NCBI GenBank assembly: GCA_963725395.1
Contig: CAVRYH010000009.1
Span: 310,001-374,000, forward strand
DNA length: 64,000 nucleotides
Direction: 5' to 3'
From: Bog-756 sp963725395
GTDB taxonomy: Bacteria > Actinomycetota > Acidimicrobiia > Acidimicrobiales > RAAP-2
Shown: positions 1-6,741 of the stretch, piece by piece
Layout of the letters: each line of letters begins with the position of its first letter
Position numbering within the stretch: position 1 is the stretch's first letter
Notes under the pieces: generated by a model
Told to the model about the DNA's origin: nothing
Seen by the model: the letters and a program-made list of their open reading frames with translations, nothing else
Database searches by the model: none
Program-made: the position numbers and the translations under genes

Positions 1-505
1 CGAGGAACCCGTAGAAACGGTCGAATCCGCGCTGGAGGGGCCACTGGTCGTAGGGTCCGGCCGCCGAGGCGTCCTCCATGGGGCACAGGTGCCACTTGCC
101 CACGGCGAACGTGGCGTACCCCTCGTCACGTAGGACCTCGGCCACCGTGGTCGCGTGCTTGGTGATGGATCCCCTCATGTGCGGGTAGCCGCTGTCGAAG
201 TTGGCGATCGAGCGCATGCCCACCGTGTGGTGGTTCCGTCCGGTGAGCAGGGCGGCCCGGGTGGGGGAGCACAGCGGGGTGACGTGGAAGTTGGTGTACT
301 GCAGGCCCCCGGCGGCCAACCGGTCGATGGCGGGGGTGGCGATGTCGGAACCGAAGCAGCCGAAGTGGGAGAAGCCGGTGTCGTCGAGCAGGACGATCAC
401 CACGTTGGGGGCGTTCTCGCCGGGGTGCGGTGGCGTCGGCCACCAAGGCGTCGATTCCGCCTCGGTCCGGTTGATCTCGCCGTCGAACTCGTCGTAGTTC
501 TTCAT
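1..505 (-). CDS. Arylsulfatase, N-terminal part (cut by window edge)
   Basis: Reads leftward from an ATG at 503-505 and runs off the window, so only about 168 residues are visible. It hydrolyses sulfate esters by family. The metal-binding 'LLDDTGF' block is near residues 39-45 and the formylglycine motif 'CSPTR' starts at Cys79, followed by 'LLTGRNHH'. The motif Cys becomes the catalytic formylglycine in this family. A GAGGA ribosome site precedes the start. It is about half identical by eye to the complete sulfatase at 6742-9039, so the two are paralogues. It diverges from the propeller protein at 730. The substrate cannot be told. Confidence 0.93.
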   Translation of the reverse strand, partial: MKNYDEFDGEINRTEAESTPWWPTPPHPGENAPNVVIVLLDDTGFSHFGCFGSDIATPAIDRLAAGGLQYTNFHVTPLCSPTRAALLTGRNHHTVGMRSIANFDSGYPHMRGSITKHATTVAEVLRDEGYATFAVGKWHLCPMEDASAAGPYDQWPLQRGFDRFYGFL

Positions 506-568
506 GCACGGTCCTCACTCTGGGGAGACGGTCGGGGCCCTCGCCGCCGAGAGGCGGGAGCCAACTAT

Positions 569-585
569 TGACATTGGTAATGACA
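569..585. promoter_or_regulatory. Operator-like inverted repeat between divergent genes
   Basis: TGACATT and AATGACA flank a 3-nt centre (ggt) and are inverted complements at 6 of 7 positions. The repeat sits in the only AT-rich patch between the sulfatase start (505) and the propeller gene (730). A TTGACA hexamer overlaps it at 568-573. Reading it as a repressor site serving both genes is inference. The nearest regulator gene is the TetR-like protein at 2954. Confidence 0.4.
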
Positions 586-729
586 CTACCGGGGGACAAG
601 GGTGCCGTCCCGGGCGGTGCGGGGCCGGTCCGCCGGGCCGGGGCGATGGGGATTTCGGACAGACGCTACATTCAGGGGGCTTCGAATCGGGGATGCGGGG
701 TGTCGGCCTCAGGAGGGGTGATCACGACC

Positions 730-1638
730 ATGGCTGACAATCGAGGACTTCCTCTGCCCGCACCCGACGACGCCACAGTGGTCGTCCCGGCACCCGGTGA
801 GGGCGCCGGCTACTGGGCCGGAGGACCGAGCGCCGTGTTGGCCGGTGACGGCACCTTCTGGCTGGTCTACCGACTGCGCCGTCCCGTCGGGGCCGGGAGG
901 GGCTACGCCAACGTGGTGGCCCGGTCGGACGACGGCGAGCGGTTCGAGACGGTGGCCGAGCTGGGCCGTGAGGCGTTCGACTGCGAATCACTGGAGCGGC
1001 CCGCGCTGGTGGCCCTGCCCGACGGGACCTGGAGGCTCTATGTGAGCTGCGCCACGCCGGGGACCAAGCACTGGCGGGTGGACGCCCTCGACGCCGACGA
1101 CCCCACCGGGTTCGACCCGGCGTCGGCCCGGACCGTGCTGCCGGGCGACGACGGGGTGGCCGTCAAGGATCCGGTGGTCAAACTGATCCATGGGCAGTGG
1201 CACATGTGGCTCTGTTGCCACCCGCTCGACCTCGAGCTCGAGACGGACCGGATGTCCACCCACTACTGCACGAGCGACGACGGCCTCGAATGGACGGACC
1301 ACGGCGTGGCGCTGGCCGGGACCCCAGGCCGCTGGGACCAGCGGGGGGCCCGGGTGGCCGAGGTCGTCCCCGACGGTGGGCGCTGGCTGGCCTTCTACGA
1401 CGGCCGCTCCTCCAAGGAGGAGAACGCCGAGGAGCGGACGGGGTTCGCCGAGGGCAGCTCGCCCGGCCTGCTCGTGCCCCGGGGGGAGTCGATCGGGGCC
1501 GCGCCCGGAGGACGGGGTTCGCTCCGGTACGTGTCGGCCGTGGCCCTGCCCGAGGGGGGCACCCGTCTGTACTACGAGACCAGCCGTCTCGACGGCGCCC
1601 ACGACTTGCGCACCGAGTACGCCCCGCCCTCCCGGTAG
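730..1638 (+). CDS. Beta-propeller glycosidase-like protein
   Basis: A 302-residue protein, probably cytoplasmic because no signal peptide is visible. It shows repeated blade-like units: 'WLVYRLRRP' near 45, 'RPALVALPDGTWRLYVS' near 95, 'KDPVVKLIHGQWHMWL' near 150 and 'RWLAFYDGRSS' near 220. This pattern is typical of five-bladed propeller glycoside hydrolases (GH43/GH32/GH130-like), but I cannot fix the family or the substrate. The start is the ATG at 730 after AGGAGG at 711-716; GTG 718 is in frame but too close to that site. Its 3' end overlaps the convergent sulfotransferase by 67 nt. The adjacent sulfatase suggests a role in sulfated glycan use. Confidence 0.75.
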   Translation: MADNRGLPLPAPDDATVVVPAPGEGAGYWAGGPSAVLAGDGTFWLVYRLRRPVGAGRGYANVVARSDDGERFETVAELGREAFDCESLERPALVALPDGTWRLYVSCATPGTKHWRVDALDADDPTGFDPASARTVLPGDDGVAVKDPVVKLIHGQWHMWLCCHPLDLELETDRMSTHYCTSDDGLEWTDHGVALAGTPGRWDQRGARVAEVVPDGGRWLAFYDGRSSKEENAEERTGFAEGSSPGLLVPRGESIGAAPGGRGSLRYVSAVALPEGGTRLYYETSRLDGAHDLRTEYAPPSR

Positions 1639-2543
1639 CCCCTCCACGTCGTGAGGTCCCACCCGGTCTCCTGTTCCACGAGGCCGATGTCGTCGGCGAA
1701 GTAGTCGATGAGCTGAGCCCGCTCGTCGGGTTGGAGTTCGGGCCGGTACTCGGGGGTGCGCTGGATCAGCCATTGGAGGGGCATGCTGGCCTTGCGCCAC
1801 ACCTGTGGGGGAAAGTGGCTCCCGACGTCGGCGCCGTGGCGGAAGAGCGAGCTCAGGAATCTCGTGTAGGGGCTCGGTGCGACGTAACCACCCACGTTCC
1901 GGGCCGGGACCTCGGTGATCACGCCCTCGTCCACGCCGAGGAAGCGGCACACGAGGTCGAGTGTGGGCCCGGGCTCCTCGACCAGGGACCGGTAGCGGAT
2001 GGTATGGACCTGATCGCGGGGGAACAGGGTGAAGAGGTGCTCCAGTTGCCGTCCGTAGAGCCCGGTCTCGAGGTAGCGCCAGAAGGGGGCCCAGCCCGCC
2101 TGGCGTCGACGGGGCTCCTCGGCACAGGCCTCCAGGAAGTCACCGATCGGTTCCAGCCCGTCCGCCCAGAGGTGGGCCCAGTTGGAGTAGGCGCGGTCCA
2201 CCGGGTCGCGGAGGATGACGATCAGCCGGGCGCCGGGCACCGCCGCTCGGATCCGCTCCTGGGCGTCGAAGTCGGAAAGGTAGAAGGGCGTGGACTCGCC
2301 GCGGTGGCTGTCCGGGGGTGCGGCGTCGAACAGGCGCTCGTACTCGTCACGCCGCCAGATCCACTCGCGGTAGCTGTGGGCGTCGCCCGGGCCTCCGTGG
2401 TCGGGGGGCGGTCCGTCGCACAGGAAGAACTTGGGCTCCTTCACCCGGGACAGGTGGAGCTGGGGATGCTGGGCCAGGGCGGCGTGGAGCGCGGTCGTCC
2501 CGGCCTTGGGGGCACCGATGACGAAGAAATCGGGTAGCGCCAC
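1572..2543 (-). CDS. PAPS-dependent sulfotransferase
   Basis: A 323-residue protein expected to move sulfate from PAPS to an acceptor hydroxyl or amine. The 5'-phosphosulfate loop 'GAPKAGTTAL' is at residues 10-19 and the 3'-phosphate motif 'RDPVDRAYSNW' at 112-122, both with the spacing seen in bacterial sulfotransferases. 'KEPKFF' at 35-40 is also typical. The start is GTG 2543 with GGAG upstream and a possible -10 TAGACT at 2555-2560 on the minus strand. Its last 67 nt overlap the tail of the convergent propeller gene, which is long for two real genes; both read as genuine. Having a sulfotransferase between two sulfatases suggests turnover of sulfated compounds. Confidence 0.92.
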   Translation of the reverse strand: MALPDFFVIGAPKAGTTALHAALAQHPQLHLSRVKEPKFFLCDGPPPDHGGPGDAHSYREWIWRRDEYERLFDAAPPDSHRGESTPFYLSDFDAQERIRAAVPGARLIVILRDPVDRAYSNWAHLWADGLEPIGDFLEACAEEPRRRQAGWAPFWRYLETGLYGRQLEHLFTLFPRDQVHTIRYRSLVEEPGPTLDLVCRFLGVDEGVITEVPARNVGGYVAPSPYTRFLSSLFRHGADVGSHFPPQVWRKASMPLQWLIQRTPEYRPELQPDERAQLIDYFADDIGLVEQETGWDLTTWRGYREGGAYSVRKSWAPSRRLVS

Positions 2544-2953
2544 CGCTCCATCTTAGTCTACTTAATTGGTGGGATTACTCGAACGACGGCCGAAAGCCGC
2601 CGTCACCTGCCCGTGTGCGACGGCCGAGCGCCGATGGCCCGAGAGCCGCACCGGGGAGCCCGCCAACTCCCCGGTGCGGAATCCGCCAGTGCACCTCGAT
2701 GGGACCTGGTCGATCCGCATCGAGGTGCCCTGGACCCGCCGCCCGGTTGCGACCAGTATGCGGAATTCGTGGTCGTGGTGCAACTGCGGATTGCAACTCT
2801 GTCTCCCGGCGGTTCGCCCGACGCCGGCCACGACGACGGCGGACTGGTCGCGGCCGGCGCACCCTGGCCCTGCCGCGGCGACGGATTCCGAAGTGGGCGG
2901 CCGGTCTGCGGTGCCCCGGCGGTGGGGCACACTGATTAGGTGGGTACGCGTCT
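2544..2953. other. Gene-free stretch with strong hairpins
   Basis: No convincing gene in either strand; the open frames here show no family features. It holds two perfect inverted repeats. CCGCACCGGGGAG (2646-2658) pairs with CTCCCCGGTGCGG (2667-2679) around an 8-nt loop. GCACCTCGATG (2691-2701) pairs with CATCGAGGTGC (2718-2728) around 16 nt. A weaker GACGGC/GCCGTC hairpin lies near 2584-2606. Relative to the TetR-like gene at 2954 this would be a long structured leader; relative to the sulfotransferase it lies upstream. Confidence 0.6.
2572..2588 (+). repeat. 17-bp element, copy 1
   Basis: GGATTACTCGAACGACG. A second copy at 9111-9127 matches 15 of 17 bases, and both differences are C/T. 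Both copies lie in intergenic DNA on the plus strand, one upstream of the sulfotransferase and one between the second sulfatase and the HtrA-like protease. The function is unknown. Confidence 0.5.
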
Positions 2954-3733
2954 GTGAGTCGGAGCCGACAGCCCAAGCAGAGCCGGGAGGACATCCGGGC
3001 CCTGCTGGTGGAGTCGGGGCGGGCCATCCTGCGCGAGGAGGGCATGGGCACCGGTGCCGAGACCCTCACCTTCAAACGGGTCTTCGAGCGCGTCGAACAG
3101 GACACCGGGATCCGACTCACCAACGCCTCGGTCATCAAGCGGGTCTGGGACAACCAGGCCGACTACCAGACCGATGTGCTGATCGCCATCGCCTCCGACG
3201 AGGGCGTGAGCGAATTCGAACAGACGCTGGTGGCGCTGCAGGACGTCTTCGAAGGCATGGACCTCTCGACGCCGGACGGCCGGTGGGCCACACTGCGCGA
3301 GATCTGTCGTGTGGGTGCGGCCGCCAACATGGTGGCGCTGCTCGAATCGGCCAACTGGCCCTCCTGGATCGGGGTGTGGACGCTCGGTGTCGCCGGTGAC
3401 GTCCCCGAGCGACAACGGCGAATCGACGCCGCGCTGCTCGCCGGGTACGAGTCGTTCACCGGCCACTTCGAGCGCGCCTACCTCGGGATGGCCGAGCTCT
3501 TGGGCTTCCGCCTGCGCGAGAACTTCACGATCCGCCAGTTCACCATCTCGGTGGGGGCACTCGCCGAGGGGTGCGCCCTGCGCGGGCGGGTGGATGCCGA
3601 GAGCATGAACGGGATCGACCGCATGACCGGACCCGAAGGGGCACGACAGGAGTGGACGCTTCTCGGGATCAACCTGGAGGCGCTCGTCCACCAGTTCTTC
3701 GAGATCGACCCCGACGCCGAGCTCCCGGCCTGA
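2954..3733 (+). CDS. TetR-like transcriptional regulator
   Basis: A 259-residue protein, longer than the usual 190-220 for TetR. Residues about 8-65 resemble a TetR DNA-binding region: an opening helix with 'ILREEGMG', then 'FERVEQDTGIRL' and a recognition-like 'NASVIKRVWDNQADYQ'. The rest is a helical ligand or dimer region with no recognised motif. The start is GTG 2954 with AGGTGG about 10 nt upstream. It follows the hairpin-rich stretch at 2544-2953 and converges on the UbiA-like gene. The target is unknown; the inverted repeat at 569-585 is one candidate, by inference. Confidence 0.75.
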   Translation: MSRSRQPKQSREDIRALLVESGRAILREEGMGTGAETLTFKRVFERVEQDTGIRLTNASVIKRVWDNQADYQTDVLIAIASDEGVSEFEQTLVALQDVFEGMDLSTPDGRWATLREICRVGAAANMVALLESANWPSWIGVWTLGVAGDVPERQRRIDAALLAGYESFTGHFERAYLGMAELLGFRLRENFTIRQFTISVGALAEGCALRGRVDAESMNGIDRMTGPEGARQEWTLLGINLEALVHQFFEIDPDAELPA

Positions 3734-3754
3734 CGGCGTTCCGAGGCAGAGGGG

Positions 3755-4519
3755 TCAGTGAAGTTGGGCGACCGCCAACGCCGCGGCGAGCGCCATGATG
3801 CCCCAGGACATGGCCCGCAGGGCCTGTTCGAGCGGGCCCAGCAACAGGTCCCGATCCACCTGCAGCTCGTCGCCGTCGGCCAGCGCGATGGTCCCGGTCA
3901 CGCTGCGGGTCCGGCGGCGGACGAGTCGGGCCGGGGTGCTCAGGGTGCGCTGGACCACGGTGAGCAGGAAGGCACCGCATGCCGCGATGACCGGGGCCAC
4001 GGCCAGCCTGCCGGTCTGGGCCACATACGCGGTCAGCACGGGGAACGCGCCCCAGCTGGCCGCCAGCCCGACGGTGTTGTGCAGGACGCCACCGAACAGT
4101 TCGAAGTTGTAGGCGACGACCAATACGGGGCCGACCACGATGAACGGGACGAGCGCGGGGCCGACCACGACCACGCCGGCGATGCCGAGGCCCACCGCGC
4201 CGATCAGGCCGGCCGCGGCCACAGCGACCAGTGCCCCGCGCGGGATCTCGGTGCGCAGCGGCCTCCCGTTGAGCTCGTCGAGCGCGTGGGCCGCCAACCC
4301 GACGGCGAAGAAGAAGGCCAGAAGGGTGGCGACCAGGCGGGTGACGTTGACGACGGGGGCCAGGCATGCGCCGATCACGACGTAGGCCAGATGCCACCCG
4401 GTGTAGGGCGGGTGGAGCAGGGTCCACCAGTCGCGCCAGCCACCCGGTCGGGCGGCGTAGTAGGCCGGGCGGGGCTCGTCCGGGCCGGCTCCGGGGCCAG
4501 TCTGGTCACCCATCGGCAC
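3755..4519 (-). CDS. UbiA-like integral membrane protein
   Basis: 254 residues with roughly eight hydrophobic segments. An early 'HALDELNGRPLRTEIP' sits where UbiA prenyltransferases carry their first Asp-rich motif, but the canonical NDxxDxxxD is not present, so prenyl transfer is not assured. The gene overlaps the stop of the UbiE-like gene by 14 nt (or follows it from ATG 4513), which implies translational coupling. With that methyltransferase and the divergent geranylgeranyl-reductase-like gene it forms a set reminiscent of menaquinone side-chain genes. It may instead act on another polyprenyl lipid. Confidence 0.7.
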   Translation of the reverse strand: MPMGDQTGPGAGPDEPRPAYYAARPGGWRDWWTLLHPPYTGWHLAYVVIGACLAPVVNVTRLVATLLAFFFAVGLAAHALDELNGRPLRTEIPRGALVAVAAAGLIGAVGLGIAGVVVVGPALVPFIVVGPVLVVAYNFELFGGVLHNTVGLAASWGAFPVLTAYVAQTGRLAVAPVIAACGAFLLTVVQRTLSTPARLVRRRTRSVTGTIALADGDELQVDRDLLLGPLEQALRAMSWGIMALAAALAVAQLH

Positions 4520-5240
4520 GTCGGCCCCACATGACCAGGCCGCCTCCGAGGCTCATCCGGCGGACGCCGACGTCGACGAAGCCGGCGTGCTCCCACGCCC
4601 GCACCGTCCAGTCCACCGGATAGTCCCGGTAGTGGCCCGCGATGTTCGGCCCGAGGAAGCGGCCGACGTCGAACCAGGCCCGCCCACCGGTCACCAGGCC
4701 GCCGACGGGCAGGACCAGCCGGGTGTATCCCCACCACCAGAACCGCCAGAACCGACTGCGCGGCACGAGGAACTCGAGACTGGCCACCGCGCCACCCGGC
4801 TTCACCACTCGCGCCAGTTCGGCGAGGGTGGCCTGGGGGTCGGCCACGTAGCGCAACAGGTAGGTGAAGGTGAGGGCGTCGAAGGACCGTTCCGGGAAGG
4901 GCAGTTGTTCGGCCCGGCCGGCCACCAGCTGGATCCGACCATTCCGGCCGCTGCCCTCCAGGTTCGACTGTCCCTGGCGGAGCATCTCGAGGGTGAGGTC
5001 GATGCCGACGACGTCGGCCGTCGTCCGGTCGGCGAGCTGGAGGGCCACCCCGGCGGGCCCGGTGGCGACGTCGAGGACCCGGCCGGGCCACGTGGGCACG
5101 ATGTGGTCGACCATGGCTCTCCGCCAACGGCCGTCCTGGCCGAGGGAGAGCAGGGCGGCGAGGCGGTCGTAGCGCTGTGGGAGCGGGGTGAACAGGCGCT
5201 GGGCGAAGCGGTTGGGATCGTTCGGCTCCGTATGCTCCAC
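4506..5240 (-). CDS. UbiE/MenG-like SAM methyltransferase
   Basis: 244 residues. The SAM-binding motif I 'VLDVATGPAGVALQL' is near 55-69, the acidic 'VVGIDLTLEML' near 77-87, and the late motif 'RVVKPGGAVASLEF' near 143-156. The N-terminal 'YDRLAALLSLGQDGRWRR' closely matches the UbiE/MenG family entry region. The likely reaction is C-methylation of a demethylmenaquinone or similar quinone precursor; actinobacteria use menaquinone. It starts at GTG 5240 after AGGAGGG, is divergent from the flavoprotein at 5299, and is coupled to the UbiA-like gene. The exact substrate is inference. Confidence 0.87.
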   Translation of the reverse strand: MEHTEPNDPNRFAQRLFTPLPQRYDRLAALLSLGQDGRWRRAMVDHIVPTWPGRVLDVATGPAGVALQLADRTTADVVGIDLTLEMLRQGQSNLEGSGRNGRIQLVAGRAEQLPFPERSFDALTFTYLLRYVADPQATLAELARVVKPGGAVASLEFLVPRSRFWRFWWWGYTRLVLPVGGLVTGGRAWFDVGRFLGPNIAGHYRDYPVDWTVRAWEHAGFVDVGVRRMSLGGGLVMWGRRADG

Positions 5241-5298
5241 AGGCCCTCCTCGGGTGCCAGGATCTCACCGTAGGCGCTCGACGCCTGGGAGGAGTCGT

Positions 5299-6626
5299 GT
5301 GAGGGAGACCCATGTTGACGTCCTGGTGGTCGGCGCCGGGCCTGCGGGGAGCATCGCCGCGCTCGTGCTGGCGCGGGCCGGTGCGTCGGTAGCCGTCCTC
5401 GACAAGGCACACTTCCCCCGGGACAAGGCGTGCGGTGACGTCGTCGGTCCACGGGGGCTCCAGGTGCTGGCCGATCTCGGGGTGGCCGAGCCTCCCGGTC
5501 TCGACCTCGGCGACATGGTGGTGGTGGGTCCGTCCGGTCGGAGGGTCCTGCTTCCCGCCTTCGACGGCGTCGACTACCCGGGCCGGGCCAGAGCCGTCAC
5601 GAGAGCGCTCCTCGACGACGCGCTCCGGGACGCCGCCGTGGCGGCCGGCGCCGTCGCCTGCGAGGGTCGGGCCGACGAGCCGATCTGGTCGGAGGGACGA
5701 CTCACCGGGTTCACGGTCGCCACCGTGGCGGGCTCCGAGGGTGGCAGGGTCGGTGGCCCGCTCCGGTTGGAGGCCGACTTCGTCATCGGCGCTGACGGGG
5801 CCACCAGCCACGTGGCCGGGAGCGCGTCGCTGGTGGACGCTTCGAAGGTGCTGTGGGGTTTCGCCGTCCGCTCGTACGTCGACCAGCCGGTGGACCTGCC
5901 GGTGATCATCCTCTGGGACGAGCGGCCGTGGCACACGTTCCCCGGGTACGGGTGGATCTTCCCCGGTCCCGGCGGAGTGGCCAACGTCGGCCTCGGGATC
6001 GGCACACGGGGCGACCGGAAGGCCGGCGCCCGGGTGGTGCGGGCGCTCCCGGCATTCGTGGACCATCTGGTCGGACTCGGCCTGCTCGCCCCACCGGATC
6101 GGGGACCGCCCGCCCGCCTCGGCGGGTGGCTGAAGATGGGAATGATCGGGACGACGCCGGCCGCCGGCCGGGTGCTGCTGGTCGGGGACGCGGCCGGTCT
6201 CGTGAACCCGTTGCAGGGTGAGGGCATCGCCCAGGCCGTGGCCAGCGGCCGCGCCGCGGCCGAGTCCATCCTCCGCTCGGCCGGTGGGGCGACCGGGGCC
6301 TACCTCGATCGCCTGGCCGGAGCCCACCTTCCCTACCATCGGGTGGCCGCAGCCGGACGCACGCGGCACTGGTCGGCCGGCCACGGGCGGTCTCGGGGCT
6401 GGCGCGTCTCATCACCGCGCCGCCCGTGGCCACCGCGGTGGCCGGCGGGTGGGGCATCTTCTGGAACGAGCTCCTCGACGGAGCCAATCCCGGTTCCGCC
6501 CGTCGGGTGGCCGCCGGTGCGACCTGGCTGGGCCGGGCCGCCAGTGCCCCGACCTCTGCGTCCCGTTGGTTCAGGGCCACATTCGGCGAGGCCGCCCTCG
6601 ACCCGCCGTCCGGCACGCTCGGGTGA
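5299..6626 (+). pseudogene. Geranylgeranyl-reductase-family flavoprotein, frameshifted
   Basis: An FAD enzyme of the geranylgeranyl/menaquinone (MenJ-like) reductase family, which saturates isoprenoid double bonds. The Rossmann motif 'VVGAGPAGSIAALVLA' is near residue 10, 'DKACGDVVGPRGL' near 43, and the second FAD motif 'LLVGDAAGLVNPLQGEGI' near 297. The GTG 5299 start follows GGGAGGAG. The family-like sequence leaves this frame near 6335-6365 and resumes one frame back with 'ALVGRPRAVSGLARLIT' and 'GGWGIFWNELLDGA', ending at TGA 6624-6626. One missing base would explain it. This is either a sequencing error or a recent loss of function. Confidence 0.85.
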
Positions 6627-6741
6627 TCCACCCCTCGGGGTGGCTAGGACTGACCGCGCCTTCGGTTGCGGCGTGAGACACTACGCACGCCCGAGGGCGG
6701 CCGCGGCCGGCTCGGGCTCAGCACGTGAACAGGAGGTCGTG

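Noticed and set aside
2646..2728. Cobalamin-riboswitch-like bases near CCGGTGCGGAATCCGCC
   Set aside because: The conserved core order and the B12 box are absent; the region is better described as two simple long hairpins.
4375..6384. Long minus-strand frame across the UbiE-like and reductase genes
   Set aside because: Arg/Pro/Gly-rich shadow of the real genes; the true products are read in other frames.
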